Positions 48,131 through 57,096 of a stretch of DNA of 64,000 nucleotides are shown in pieces. The notes below the pieces were generated by a model. That model searched no databases and had not been told where the DNA came from. It worked only from the letters and a program-made list of their open reading frames with translations. A program made the translations under genes and the position numbers. Each line of letters begins with the position of its first letter. Position 1 is the stretch's first letter. The DNA comes from Polyangiaceae bacterium (GTDB taxonomy: Bacteria; Myxococcota_A; Polyangia; Polyangiales; Polyangiaceae), in NCBI GenBank assembly GCA_019637265.1, contig JAHBVY010000001.1:310001-374000 (forward strand). Reading direction: 5' to 3'.

Positions 48131-49156
48131 CTAGGCCATGGCGGCGAGTATGAAGCTCACGAGCCAGCCGATGAAGCCGAGGGCTGACAGTGCGAAGCCG
48201 ACGATGACGCAGATCTTGGAGATCTTGATCTTGGATTCGAACTCCGCGACGTCGCCAGCCTCAGCGGCTTGCTTCGCCTTCCACGCGAAGAACGCGGGGA
48301 CCGCAGCCAGCAGACCACAACCACAAATGAAGGTGACGCACGACAGGATGAGCCAGGTCGTGGCCTGCTTCACCAAGTCCGGCTGAGCGCCGCCCATGGC
48401 CATCGGCGCGCCGGGCACCATGGGACCGCCCATCGGGCCGCCGGGCGGCGGGCCGCCCATGGGCCCACCAGGCGGCGGGCCACCCATCGGGCCGCCAGGT
48501 GGGGGACCCCCCATGGGACCGCCAGGCGGCGGACCGCCCATCGGGCCGCCGGGAGGTGGTCCGCCAGGCGGACCAAAATCAGCGGGGCCCGGCGGGGGAC
48601 CTCCCATGGGCCCGCCAGGCGGCGGACCTCCAAAGTCGGCCGGGGGGCCCGGCGGGGGACCGCCCATCGGGGCGCCGGGAGGTGGACCGAGATCCGGAGG
48701 GCCACCGAGAGGCGGGCCACCTGCCGCTGCCGGATCGGGCGCGGGGGGAGCGCCGAGGTTCGGCGGTAGCCCGAAGTCGCCGGGGCCCGCCACCATGGTG
48801 CCGCCCAGCGGGTTGACGGCTTGAGCAGGTGCGGGCGCCGGCGGTGCTGCGGCAGCTGCTGGCGGCGCTGCAGCTACTGGCGGCGCCGCGGCCGGTGGCG
48901 GTGGCACAGCCGGTGCTGGCGGCGCTGCTGCGGGCGCAGGCGCGGCGCCCGCGGCGGGCGGCGCGACGCCGAGCATCGTCCCCTTGAGCTTGGGCTTCGG
49001 CTCCGCCGCCTCACCCGGCTTCGGGATCTGAGGCGCGTTCATCATGAGCATGGTGCCCTTGAACTTCGGCGCCGCCGATCCTTTCAGGTTGAACCCGCAC
49101 TTGACGCAGGTGGTTGAACTATCCTCGTTCTGCGTCCCACAGTTCGGACAAAACAC
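48131..49156 (-). CDS. Zinc-ribbon membrane protein with Pro/Gly repeats and C-terminal hairpin
   Basis: The 341-residue protein starts at GTG 49156 (GGAGG eight bases upstream), giving MFCPNCGTQNEDSSTTCVKCG, a zinc-ribbon with two CxxC knuckles. A long low-complexity middle follows: Ala/Pro-rich (about 70-115), then tandem GGPPPGGPMGGPP units (about 150-255). It ends with two hydrophobic helices (TTWLILSCVTFICGCGLLAAVPAFFAW and ICVIVGFALSALGFIGWLVSFIL) separated by a charged loop (KAKQAAEAGDVAEFESKIKISK). The layout is like CD225/dispanin or DUF4190 proteins with a cytoplasmic zinc-ribbon. Function unknown. A terminator follows the stop. Confidence 0.78.
   Translation of the reverse strand: MFCPNCGTQNEDSSTTCVKCGFNLKGSAAPKFKGTMLMMNAPQIPKPGEAAEPKPKLKGTMLGVAPPAAGAAPAPAAAPPAPAVPPPPAAAPPVAAAPPAAAAAPPAPAPAQAVNPLGGTMVAGPGDFGLPPNLGAPPAPDPAAAGGPPLGGPPDLGPPPGAPMGGPPPGPPADFGGPPPGGPMGGPPPGPADFGPPGGPPPGGPMGGPPPGGPMGGPPPGGPMGGPPPGGPMGGPPPGGPMGGPMVPGAPMAMGGAQPDLVKQATTWLILSCVTFICGCGLLAAVPAFFAWKAKQAAEAGDVAEFESKIKISKICVIVGFALSALGFIGWLVSFILAAMA
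48400..48700 (-). repeat. In-frame tandem repeats encoding GGPPPGGPM units
   Basis: Imperfect units of 27 to 30 bp built on GGTGGGCCACCCATGGG-type words repeat about eight times inside the zinc-ribbon gene and keep the frame. The last units (about 48590-48690) are more diverged. Confidence 0.85.
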
Positions 49157-49789
49157 TCGGCCTACCTCCGTTATCGCCGCTTGACAGCGGGGGCAGCCTA
49201 CACGGGCAGGCGCCGGGGACTCAAGCCCGGAAGCCGCCTTCGCTTCGTTTCCGTCATCCTTTCTTTTTTCTCGCGGCGACGCGCGCTCGGTGACGGCGCC
49301 GCCCAGCTCGCGCCCGGTGCTTGTGTCCGGTGCTCGCGTCCAGCGCCTACGTCGAGCGCGCCCCGGGATGCCGGCGCTCGTCAGCGCCGTGCGGCGCGGT
49401 GCCGTCCAACCCCCTCCTGTCCCCCAACCGTAGAGGCCCTCACCGCCTTGGGTGGTGTCTCCGTGAGGCCCTCCGTGACCCCTTGACAAGGGTCCTCATC
49501 GCAGCCGATTTCCCCGGGTGTCGCCCGGCCGAGACCACACTTGACACCCTGGATAGCACCTCACTACGGTGCGCTCGCTCGGGCCAGAGGGACCCTGTTC
49601 CGGGCGGTTTCTTCCCCCCTCCATCCCGATCACCTCGAGCTGAAGCTCGCCTCGGCAGCGCCTGCTCCCCTCAGCGTGCGCCTGCCTCCCCAGCACCGCT
49701 CCTCCTCGCTGCAGGGCCCACCTTGGCCCGGCGCCCGGGCCGACCTGGCCAACCTGCGGAATCGCTGCTCCTCCCGGACTCGGACTGAC
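49157..49789. other. Divergent promoter region upstream of nuoE (633 bp)
   Basis: No gene is supported; the reading frame that continues upstream of nuoE looks non-coding and has no good start. This region must hold the promoter of the nuo operon and that of the zinc-ribbon gene. A perfect dispersed 18-mer is at 49396-49413 and a GCTGACGARCG motif (minus strand) at 49375-49385. Confidence 0.5.
49396..49413 (-). repeat. Dispersed spacer 18-mer, perfect copy
   Basis: Plus strand GCGGTGCCGTCCAACCCC, the exact reverse complement of GGGGTTGGACGGCACCGC. Confidence 0.95.
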
Positions 49790-50275
49790 ATGGCCTTCTC
49801 CCTGAATGAAGCGCAAGAGCGTGAGTTTGAGGACATCCTCGCCCGCTACCCGAACCAGATGGCGGCGTGCATCCCGGCGCTCCACTTCTGCCAGGACGCG
49901 AACGAGAACTGGGTGAGCCCGGAGGTGATCCAGTTCGTGGCGGAGCGGCTCTCGCTGCCCACGGCCCACGTGCTCGGCGTGGTCACGTTCTACACCCTGT
50001 TCAACCAGGAGAAGCCGGGGAAGCATCAGGTGTGGGTGTGTCGGACGCTCTCCTGCGCGCTGCGCGGCAGCGAGGAAATCCTGGCGCACTGCGAGAAGCG
50101 CCTCGGGGTTCACGCCGGCGGCACCACGCAGAACGGCCGCATCACCTTGCGCACGGCGGAGTGCCTGGCCTCCTGCGGCTCGGCGCCGATGATGCAGGTG
50201 GACAAGGACTATTACGAGAACCTCACCATCGAGCAGGTCGACCAAATCCTCGATCGCTTGATGCAGGAGGCCTGA
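49790..50275 (+). CDS. nuoE: NADH-quinone oxidoreductase subunit E (24 kDa)
   Basis: This peripheral-arm subunit of respiratory complex I carries a 2Fe-2S cluster bound by Cys84 and Cys89 (CRTLSC) and Cys125 and Cys129 (ECLASCG). The 161-residue protein has the family spacing, with RYPNQMAACIPALHFCQDANENWVSPE near the start and GVVTFYTLFN in the thioredoxin-like core. ATG 49790 is chosen; in-frame sequence before it is not coding-like. It is the first gene of the nuoEFJKLMN run, with seven bases to nuoF. Confidence 0.96.
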   Translation: MAFSLNEAQEREFEDILARYPNQMAACIPALHFCQDANENWVSPEVIQFVAERLSLPTAHVLGVVTFYTLFNQEKPGKHQVWVCRTLSCALRGSEEILAHCEKRLGVHAGGTTQNGRITLRTAECLASCGSAPMMQVDKDYYENLTIEQVDQILDRLMQEA

Positions 50276-50282
50276 GGCTCAC

Positions 50283-51674
50283 ATGCTGAAGCGCACGGAG
50301 TTCCTGTCTAAAAACTACGGCGTCGAGGGCGGCTGGCTCATCGAGCCGTACGTGAAGTCGGGCGGTTATCAGAGCGCGAAGCGGGCGCTCGGGATGACGC
50401 GCGAGCAGGTGGTCGCGGAGGCGAAGGCGGCCCACATCCGGGGGCGCGGCGGCGCTGGCTTCGACTGCGGCACGAAGTGGAGCTTCATGCCGCCGCCGGG
50501 GGACAAGCCCCACTACTTGGTCGTCAACGCTGACGAAGGGGAGCCCGGCACCTTCAAAGACCGGACGATCATGGAGATGAACCCCCACGCCTTGATCGAG
50601 GGGTGCATCATCGGCGCGTACGCCATCGGCGCGCACGCGGCTTATATCTACGTGCGGGACGAGCTGCACCTGTCGAAGGCGCGGCTCTGGGGCGCCATCC
50701 ACGAGGCGCGCGAGAAGGGCTACCTCGGGGAGCGCCCGTTCGGTCAGAGCTGGGCGATGCAGGTGTACGTCCACACCGGCGCTGGCGCCTACATCTGCGG
50801 TGAGGAGACGGCCCTCTTGAACTCGCTCGAGGGCCGCCGCGGCGAGCCGCGGATCAAGCCGCCGTTCCCGGCGCAGTACGGCGCCTTCGGCATGCCCACC
50901 ACGGTCAACAACGTGGAAACAATCGCCATCATGCCGACGGTGTTCAAGGTGGGGGGCGACGCCTTCTCACGGGAGAGCGCGCTGCATGACCTCGGTGATG
51001 GCGGCGCGCGGCTGTTCGGCGTGAGCGGCCACGTGAAGCGCCCCGGCGTGTACGAGGCGGCGGTGGGGCTCACCCTGCGGGAGCTCATCTACGACTTGGG
51101 CGGCGGCATCTTGGATGATCGCCCGCTGCTCGGCGTGATCCCGGGGGGCTCCTCTTGTCCCATCATGCTCGAGGAGGAGATCGTGAACGTGGAGGGGGAT
51201 GAGCGGTTCGCGCCTTACAACGGCAAGAGCGTGCTGGACCTCCCGATGGGCGTGGACACTTACCGCCGCACCGGCAACATGCTCGGCACCTGCTGCGCCA
51301 TCGTCTTGAACGACAGCGTGGATCCGGTGCGCGCCGCGCAGAACCTCGCGCGGTTCTACCGCCACGAGAGCTGCGGTCAGTGCACGCCGTGCCGCGAGGG
51401 TTGCGGTTGGATCGAGCGGCTGTTCGACAAGGTGGTGGCGGGGGAGGCCACGCTCGAGGAGCTGAACCAGGTGCACCAGGTGGCGTCGAACATCATGGGC
51501 AACACCATCTGCGCCTTCGGCGACGGCGCGGCGACGCCGATGCTCGCCTTCGTGCGCAAGTTCCGGCCCCAGTTCGAGGAGTACGTCCGCCGCGGCGAAG
51601 CAGAGCGCAACGCGCGGCGCGCGGCGCTCGGATCGGGGGACCACGGCCGCTCGCTCGCGAGCGAGGCACGGTGA
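50283..51674 (+). CDS. nuoF: NADH-quinone oxidoreductase subunit F (NADH/FMN site)
   Basis: This 463-residue flavoprotein oxidises NADH. GRGGAGFDCGTKWSFMPP (about 57-74) is the NADH-binding loop, NADEGEPGTFKDR (about 82-94) the FMN region, and AYICGEETALLNSLEGRRGEPR is also conserved. The 4Fe-4S cluster N3 is bound by Cys364, Cys367 and Cys370 (SCGQCTPCREGC) plus Cys410 (NTICAFGD). The GAGFDCG version of the usual GAGFPTG loop is a small oddity. Complex I needs NuoG and the membrane subunits that link to it; nuoG is not beside this gene. Confidence 0.97.
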   Translation: MLKRTEFLSKNYGVEGGWLIEPYVKSGGYQSAKRALGMTREQVVAEAKAAHIRGRGGAGFDCGTKWSFMPPPGDKPHYLVVNADEGEPGTFKDRTIMEMNPHALIEGCIIGAYAIGAHAAYIYVRDELHLSKARLWGAIHEAREKGYLGERPFGQSWAMQVYVHTGAGAYICGEETALLNSLEGRRGEPRIKPPFPAQYGAFGMPTTVNNVETIAIMPTVFKVGGDAFSRESALHDLGDGGARLFGVSGHVKRPGVYEAAVGLTLRELIYDLGGGILDDRPLLGVIPGGSSCPIMLEEEIVNVEGDERFAPYNGKSVLDLPMGVDTYRRTGNMLGTCCAIVLNDSVDPVRAAQNLARFYRHESCGQCTPCREGCGWIERLFDKVVAGEATLEELNQVHQVASNIMGNTICAFGDGAATPMLAFVRKFRPQFEEYVRRGEAERNARRAALGSGDHGRSLASEAR

Positions 51675-51677
51675 TTT

Positions 51678-52286
51678 ATGGTTGGTAACCTGTACTTTGC
51701 CTTGTGCGCGCTCGTGTGCCTGCTCGGCGCGCTCGGCTGCGTGACCTCGAAGAAGCCCATCCGCGGGGCGATCGGCCTGCTCGCGACGATCATCGGCATG
51801 GCTGGGCTGTTCCTCAAGCTGAACGCCCAGTTCCTCGCAGCCATCCAGCTCATCGTCTACGCGGGGGCGGTGGTGGTGCTGTTCGTCTTCGTGATCATGG
51901 TGCTCGGCCCAGACAGCCGCACTGACGTCGACGGCGGCCGGGCGCAGATCTCGCGGGCCTTCGCCGGCGGGCTGTTCGCGTTGATCGCCGGCGGCGCCCT
52001 GGTGCTCTTGGCCAAGGGTGGGCCAACGCCCACGCGGCTGCTCCCCGCGCCGCCGGGTCACGGCGACGTGGAGGCGGTGGGCGGTCAGCTGTTCACGCAG
52101 GCCATCGTGCCGTTCGAGATCACCACGGCGCTGCTCATCGCCGCGGCGATCGGCGCCATCGCGATCGCGCGGGGCCGCGCGGTGCGCGCCCCGAAGCCGC
52201 ACGGGCTACCCGCCGGCGAGTATTATCACGGCCCGGTGCGGCCCGAGGACGCCGCGCCAGCCAGCAAGAAGGGGACCCCCAAGTGA
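51678..52286 (+). CDS. nuoJ: NADH-quinone oxidoreductase subunit J
   Basis: This 202-residue membrane subunit has five predicted helices; LNAQFLAAIQLIVYAGAVVVLFVFVIMVLGP (about 55-85) is the diagnostic NuoJ segment, with the pi-bulge helix 3. The later segments are a Gly-rich helix (about 96-115) and TTALLIAAAIGAIAIARG (about 153-170). The C-terminal tail is hydrophilic (PEDAAPASKKGTPK). The ATG lies three bases after nuoF, and the stop overlaps the nuoK GTG by four bases. Confidence 0.95.
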   Translation: MVGNLYFALCALVCLLGALGCVTSKKPIRGAIGLLATIIGMAGLFLKLNAQFLAAIQLIVYAGAVVVLFVFVIMVLGPDSRTDVDGGRAQISRAFAGGLFALIAGGALVLLAKGGPTPTRLLPAPPGHGDVEAVGGQLFTQAIVPFEITTALLIAAAIGAIAIARGRAVRAPKPHGLPAGEYYHGPVRPEDAAPASKKGTPK

Positions 52287-52600
52287 GCTTGCTCGGTAAC
52301 GTGCTCGAGCACTACGTGATGCTCGCCGGGCTGATCTTCGCGATCGGCGCGGTCGGCTTCTTGATCCGACGCAACGTGCTCGTTCAGCTGATGTGCATCG
52401 AGCTGATGTTGAACGCGGTGAACCTCGCGCTGGTCGGCTACAACCGCGTCCACGTGGGGGACATGACAGGTCACCTGTTCGCGTTCTTCGTGATCGCCGT
52501 CGCCGCCGCCGAATTGGCGGTGGGCCTCGCGATCGTGATCGCCTTCTATCGCCTGAAGAGCTCGGTCCAGAGCGACGAGGCGGACGCCCTGCGGCACTGA
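52283..52600 (+). CDS. nuoK: NADH-quinone oxidoreductase subunit K
   Basis: This 105-residue membrane subunit has three helices and the conserved Glu of helix 2 in VLVQLMCIELMLNAVNLALVGYN (about 30-52), the MrpC/NuoK signature. Its size is typical. The GTG start overlaps the nuoJ stop (GTGA), so translation is coupled. nuoL follows after 15 bases. Confidence 0.96.
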   Translation: MSLLGNVLEHYVMLAGLIFAIGAVGFLIRRNVLVQLMCIELMLNAVNLALVGYNRVHVGDMTGHLFAFFVIAVAAAELAVGLAIVIAFYRLKSSVQSDEADALRH

Positions 52601-52615
52601 CGGGCACTCGAGATC

Positions 52616-55273
52616 ATGCAGACGCTCCAAGTCGTTTTCCCGCCGACGGACTTCACGCTGCTCGCGGTCATCCTGGGGCTGCCCCTGATCGGGGCGTTCA
52701 TCAACGGGGTGTTCGGCAAGCGCCTGGGCAATCAAGCGGTGACGCTGATGGCCTTGGGGGCGGTGGGGGCCTCCTTCGTGGCCTCGCTGCTCGCCTTCTT
52801 CATCCTGCGCGGCCAGCAGGCGGAGTCGCAGTCCGCCGTGCGGCTCACCTGGACGGCGTGGGAGTGGCTCACGCTGAACACCCCCAACGCGCGCGTCCCG
52901 CTGGAGATCAAGTTCAGCCTGGACGCGCTGAACGCCACCATGAGCCTGGTGGTGACCGGCGTCGGCTTCTTAATCCACCTGTACTCCTCGAAGTACATGC
53001 AGGAGGACCCCGGGTACTACCGCTTCTTCGCGTACCTGAACCTCTTCGTGTTCTCGATGCTGGTGCTGATCCTCGGAGACAACCTGCCGGTGCTCTTCAT
53101 CGGTTGGGAGGGGGTGGGCCTCTGCAGCTACCTGCTCATCGGGTTCTGGTTCCATGAGGACGCGAACGCCGCGGCGGGGAAGAAGGCGTTCATCGCCAAC
53201 CGCGTGGGTGACTTCGGCTTGCTCTGCGCGATGGGCCTCCTCGTCTACTACTCGGGCGCGCTCAACTGGAGCGGCATCGAGGCGGGCGCCGCCGGGCTCG
53301 CCACTCAGGTGCAGATCTGGCCGCTCGGTCGTGAGGTGCCGCTCGCGGCGCTGGTAGGCCAGTGGATCAACGCGCCGGTCTACGTGGACGCGTCCACCCT
53401 GGTGGCCATGTTCCTGTTCCTCGGCTGCGCCGGTAAGAGCGCGCAGCTGCCGCTCTACGTCTGGCTCCCGGACGCCATGGCGGGCCCCACGCCGGTCTCC
53501 GCGCTGATCCACGCGGCGACGATGGTCACGGCGGGTGTCTACCTGATGTGCCGCATGTCCGGCGTGTTCGTGATGGCGCCCAAGGCGATGCTGATCATCG
53601 CCTTCATCGGCGCGGCCACGGCGCTGCTCGCGGCCAGCATCGCCCTGGTGCAAAACGACATCAAGAAGGTGCTCGCGTACTCCACCGTGAGTCAGCTGGG
53701 GTACATGTTCGTGGGGGTGGGGGTAGGCGCCTTCACCGCCGGGTTCTTCCACGTGCTGACCCACGCCTTCTTCAAGGCCTGCTTGTTCCTCGGCGCCGGC
53801 TCGGTGATCCACGCGATGCACGCGCGCATCCACGACACCGAGGCCTCGCAGGACATGCGCAACATGGGCGGGATGAAGGCGTTCATGCCCATCACCCATG
53901 TCACCTTCCTGATCAGCTGCATCGCCATCGCGGGGATCCCGCCGCTGGCCGGCTTCTGGTCGAAGGACGAGATCCTCTACATGGCCTACACCCAGTCGGT
54001 GTCGGCGCCGGAGGCGGTGCGCGCGGTGTACCCAGGGCTCTACCAGTGGCCGGCGTGGGCGGGGAAGGCGCTCTACGTCATGGGGCTGCTCGGCGCCTTG
54101 ATGACCGCCTTCTACATGTTCCGGCTCTACATTCGGATTTTCCACGGGGAATTCAAGGGCTGGACCATCGTGAAGGGCTGGGTGGATCCTCACGCGCACG
54201 CCCATGGCGATGACGCGCACGCGGCGCACGATGGTCACGACGATCACGGGCATGGGGGCGATCACGATCACCACGCCTTCGACCCGGATGAGCCTCGGGA
54301 GGGGCCGCGGCCGCACGAGTCGCCCTGGCAGATGACGACGCCGCTCGTGGTGCTCGCGGCGCTGGCGGCGGTGGCGGGCTTCCTCAACGCGCCGCTGATC
54401 GGCCTCCACGTGCTGGATGACTGGCTCGCGCCGATCTTCACCCTGGCGAAGACCGGCGTCACGAGCGTGGATCCGGAGCACGCCATGATGCTCACCCTGG
54501 CCATCCCCAGCGTGCTCATCGCTGCGACGGGCGTCGGCGTGGCCGTCTACTTCTACTACCTGAAGGGTGGTGAGCCCGCCGCGGCCATCGCGGAGAAGGC
54601 GCCCGGCGTGCACCGCTTCCTGATGGGCAAGTGGTACGTGGACGAGCTGTACGAAGAGACGGTGATCGGCGCCATCGACTCGCTCGCTGAGTTCTTCAAC
54701 TGGGCTGACCGTTGGATCATCGACGGCATCGTGGCGCGGCTCACCGCGGGCATCGCGCGCCTGTTCGGCTCCGTGCTGCGCTTCACCCAGACGGGCCGCG
54801 TGCAGGCCTACGCGGCGGCGATGGTCGTCGGCACCGCCCTGGTCGGTTACTACCTGCTCACGCCGCGCGCGAGCGCCCAGCTGTTCGAGGACGACCGCGC
54901 CGGGAGCTACCGCGTGGAGGCGGCGCCCGGCCTTGGCTACAGCTATCGCTTCAGCAGCCAGCTGACGGAGGACGGCGAGTTCCAGCTCGAGGCGGGGGAC
55001 GCGTTCCACGATCGGCGCACCACCAGCTTCAACCTCGAGCGCGGGCAGAGCCGGACGGTGCGCGTGGAGGTGAAGGACGCCTTCGGCCACACCTCCAAGT
55101 GGGAGCGGCGGATCGAGCGGCCCAAGACGGACGGGCGCCCGCCTGGCTCCGTGGACTTCAACACCATGATCCAACAAGGCGCTGATGGGAGGCCCCGCCT
55201 GGTGCTGCCTCCAGGTCACCCTGAACCCACGCTGCCAGATCCAGGAGCCGATCCTCAAGGAGGCGCGCAATGA
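52616..55273 (+). CDS. nuoL: NADH-quinone oxidoreductase subunit L with His-rich loop and extra C-terminal domain
   Basis: This proton-pumping antiporter-like subunit of complex I has 885 residues, against about 610-680 in most bacteria. The core matches the family: GWEGVGLCSYLLIGFW, the Lys-bearing helix with GKSAQLPLYVWLPDAMAGPTPVSALIHAATMVTAGVYL, NDIKKVLAYSTVSQLGYM and GIPPLAGFWSKDEIL. Two parts are unusual. First, a His/Asp-rich loop (about 523-560; HAHAHGDDAHAAHDGHDDHGHGG). Second, about 135 residues after the last helix (about 751-885), with beta-prone segments (SYRVEAAPGLGYSYRFSSQL, TTSFNLERGQSRTVRVEVKDAFGHTSKWERRI) and a Pro-rich end. The stop overlaps the nuoM ATG (ATGA). Confidence 0.93.
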   Translation: MQTLQVVFPPTDFTLLAVILGLPLIGAFINGVFGKRLGNQAVTLMALGAVGASFVASLLAFFILRGQQAESQSAVRLTWTAWEWLTLNTPNARVPLEIKFSLDALNATMSLVVTGVGFLIHLYSSKYMQEDPGYYRFFAYLNLFVFSMLVLILGDNLPVLFIGWEGVGLCSYLLIGFWFHEDANAAAGKKAFIANRVGDFGLLCAMGLLVYYSGALNWSGIEAGAAGLATQVQIWPLGREVPLAALVGQWINAPVYVDASTLVAMFLFLGCAGKSAQLPLYVWLPDAMAGPTPVSALIHAATMVTAGVYLMCRMSGVFVMAPKAMLIIAFIGAATALLAASIALVQNDIKKVLAYSTVSQLGYMFVGVGVGAFTAGFFHVLTHAFFKACLFLGAGSVIHAMHARIHDTEASQDMRNMGGMKAFMPITHVTFLISCIAIAGIPPLAGFWSKDEILYMAYTQSVSAPEAVRAVYPGLYQWPAWAGKALYVMGLLGALMTAFYMFRLYIRIFHGEFKGWTIVKGWVDPHAHAHGDDAHAAHDGHDDHGHGGDHDHHAFDPDEPREGPRPHESPWQMTTPLVVLAALAAVAGFLNAPLIGLHVLDDWLAPIFTLAKTGVTSVDPEHAMMLTLAIPSVLIAATGVGVAVYFYYLKGGEPAAAIAEKAPGVHRFLMGKWYVDELYEETVIGAIDSLAEFFNWADRWIIDGIVARLTAGIARLFGSVLRFTQTGRVQAYAAAMVVGTALVGYYLLTPRASAQLFEDDRAGSYRVEAAPGLGYSYRFSSQLTEDGEFQLEAGDAFHDRRTTSFNLERGQSRTVRVEVKDAFGHTSKWERRIERPKTDGRPPGSVDFNTMIQQGADGRPRLVLPPGHPEPTLPDPGADPQGGAQ

Positions 55274-57096
55274 CCTCCCTGGTTCAGGCCTGGCCTTACG
55301 TGGCGGCGTTCCTCGTCGGGGCGCTGATCCCGCGCCGGCAGTCGCGGTTCGAGCGCTTCAGCTTGGGGCTGGTCGCGCTGCTCTCGGTGGCGTTCATCTC
55401 CAGCCTGTGGCCGGAGAAGGCGGTGGAGGCCGCGGCGGAGGCGCCCAGTGAGTGGCCGCACCTGCTCAACTTCATCGTGCTCCTGCCCATCGTCGGCGCG
55501 GTGGCGCTGCTCTTCATGCCACGTCAGTCGCCCAAGCTGCTGCGGGGCGTGACCCTGACTATCCTGGCGGTGGACTTCATCGCGTCGCTCCTGCTGCTCC
55601 GCACCCCCATGACGGACGGCTGGCACTTCCAGTACGTTCGCGAGTGGCTGCCCGCCTTCGGCATCCGCTATCACGTGGCGGTCGACGGCATCAGCATCTG
55701 GATGGTGGTGCTGTCCACCTTCATCACCCCCATCGCCGCCTACGCCAGCTTCGGCTCGATCAAGAAGCGGACGAAGGATCTCTGCTTCAGCCTGCTCTTG
55801 CTCCACGGCGCCATGCTCGGCGCCTTCGTCAGCCTGGATCTGTTCCTGTTCTACGTGTTCTGGGAGCTGATGCTGGTCCCCATGGTGATCCTCATCGGGA
55901 TCTGGGGTGGGGTGGAGAAGATCAAGGCCTCTTACAAGTTCTTCCTCTACACCATGGCGGGCAGCTTGCTGATGCTGGCGGCCATCCTCTACATGGTGTG
56001 GACCCATGACCAGCTGGAGGGCTACCCGAGCTTCGACTACCTGGCGCTCAGCCGCCTGGTGCTGCCGAAGACGGCCGCCTACCTGTGCTTCGGGGCGTTC
56101 GCCGTCGCCTTCCTGGTGAAGGTGCCGATGTTCCCGCTCCACACCTGGCTGCCGGACGCCCACGTGCAGGCGCCCACCGGCGGCTCGGTGATCCTGGCGG
56201 CGGTGCTGCTCAAGCTGGGCACCTACGCCTACATCCGTTTCTGCATGGGAATGTTCGCGGGGCCGGCCTACTGGGCGGCGGCGAACCTGGCGGGGCTCGC
56301 GGTGGGCGGCGGCATCCTGTACGCGGCGCTCGTCGCCTGGAAGCAGCCGGACATCAAGAAGCTCATCGCCTACTCCTCGGTGGCGCACCTCGGGTTCGTG
56401 ATGCTGGGGCTGTTCGCCGGCACGCAGGCGGGCATCGCCGGCGGCATCTTGCAGATGATCAACCACGGCATCTCCACCGCCGCGCTCTTCATCTTGGTCG
56501 GCGTGATCTACGACCGCCGCCACACGCGCCTGGTGAGCGAGTTTGGCGGCCTGGCCAAGGTGATGCCGATTTACACGGCGTGCTTCGTGCTGGTGACGAT
56601 GTCGAGCATCGGGGTGCCCGGGACGAACGGCTTCGTCGGCGAGTTCATGGTCATCATGGGCACCTTCACCTCACCGGTGCTCGGCAGTCACGCCAAGCTG
56701 CAAGGCGGCCTGGCCGCCTTCGGCGTGATCTTGGCCGCGGTGTACATGCTCAGCATGGTGCAGCGGACCTTCTTCGGGCCGCTCTCGAACCCCAAGAATC
56801 AGCACTTGCCCGATCTGAACGTGCGGGAGACGGTGGCGCTGGCCCCGCTCATCGCGATGATCTTCGTGCTCGGCCTGTTCCCGAACCTGTTCCTCGAGCG
56901 GATCAATCCCAGCGTCGCTGGGGTGCAGTCGCGCTTCATGAGCTCGATGGCTGCGTTCCGTAGCCAGCACGATCAGGACCCGACACGGGCGGTGATGCTC
57001 CCACGGCCGAGCGGCAAGCTGGGCGCGGGTTACCCGGAGGATCCAAAGAAGCCCGCCGAGTCTGCCGCGACCGCGAGCGCGGAGGAGATCCAATGA
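55270..57096 (+). CDS. nuoM: NADH-quinone oxidoreductase subunit M
   Basis: The 608-residue antiporter-like membrane subunit has the family motifs in order: FYVFWELMLVPMVILIG (with the conserved Glu), KVPMFPLHTWLPDAHVQAPTGGSVILAAVLLKLGTY, QPDIKKLIAYSSVAHLGFVMLGLFAGTQAGIAGGILQMINHGISTAALFILVG and PGTNGFVGEFMVIMG. It is longer than usual because of a hydrophilic C-terminal tail (about 565-608; RPSGKLGAGYPEDPKKPAESAATAS). Its ATG overlaps the nuoL stop and its stop overlaps the nuoN ATG (ATGA in both), so translation is tightly coupled. Confidence 0.96.
   Translation: MTSLVQAWPYVAAFLVGALIPRRQSRFERFSLGLVALLSVAFISSLWPEKAVEAAAEAPSEWPHLLNFIVLLPIVGAVALLFMPRQSPKLLRGVTLTILAVDFIASLLLLRTPMTDGWHFQYVREWLPAFGIRYHVAVDGISIWMVVLSTFITPIAAYASFGSIKKRTKDLCFSLLLLHGAMLGAFVSLDLFLFYVFWELMLVPMVILIGIWGGVEKIKASYKFFLYTMAGSLLMLAAILYMVWTHDQLEGYPSFDYLALSRLVLPKTAAYLCFGAFAVAFLVKVPMFPLHTWLPDAHVQAPTGGSVILAAVLLKLGTYAYIRFCMGMFAGPAYWAAANLAGLAVGGGILYAALVAWKQPDIKKLIAYSSVAHLGFVMLGLFAGTQAGIAGGILQMINHGISTAALFILVGVIYDRRHTRLVSEFGGLAKVMPIYTACFVLVTMSSIGVPGTNGFVGEFMVIMGTFTSPVLGSHAKLQGGLAAFGVILAAVYMLSMVQRTFFGPLSNPKNQHLPDLNVRETVALAPLIAMIFVLGLFPNLFLERINPSVAGVQSRFMSSMAAFRSQHDQDPTRAVMLPRPSGKLGAGYPEDPKKPAESAATASAEEIQ

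Noticed and set aside
52970-55270. A 766-codon open frame on the minus strand opposite nuoL
   Set aside because: It mirrors nuoL codon by codon in a high-GC gene; its product is His/Arg/Asp-rich with no fold signature, and nuoL is clearly real.
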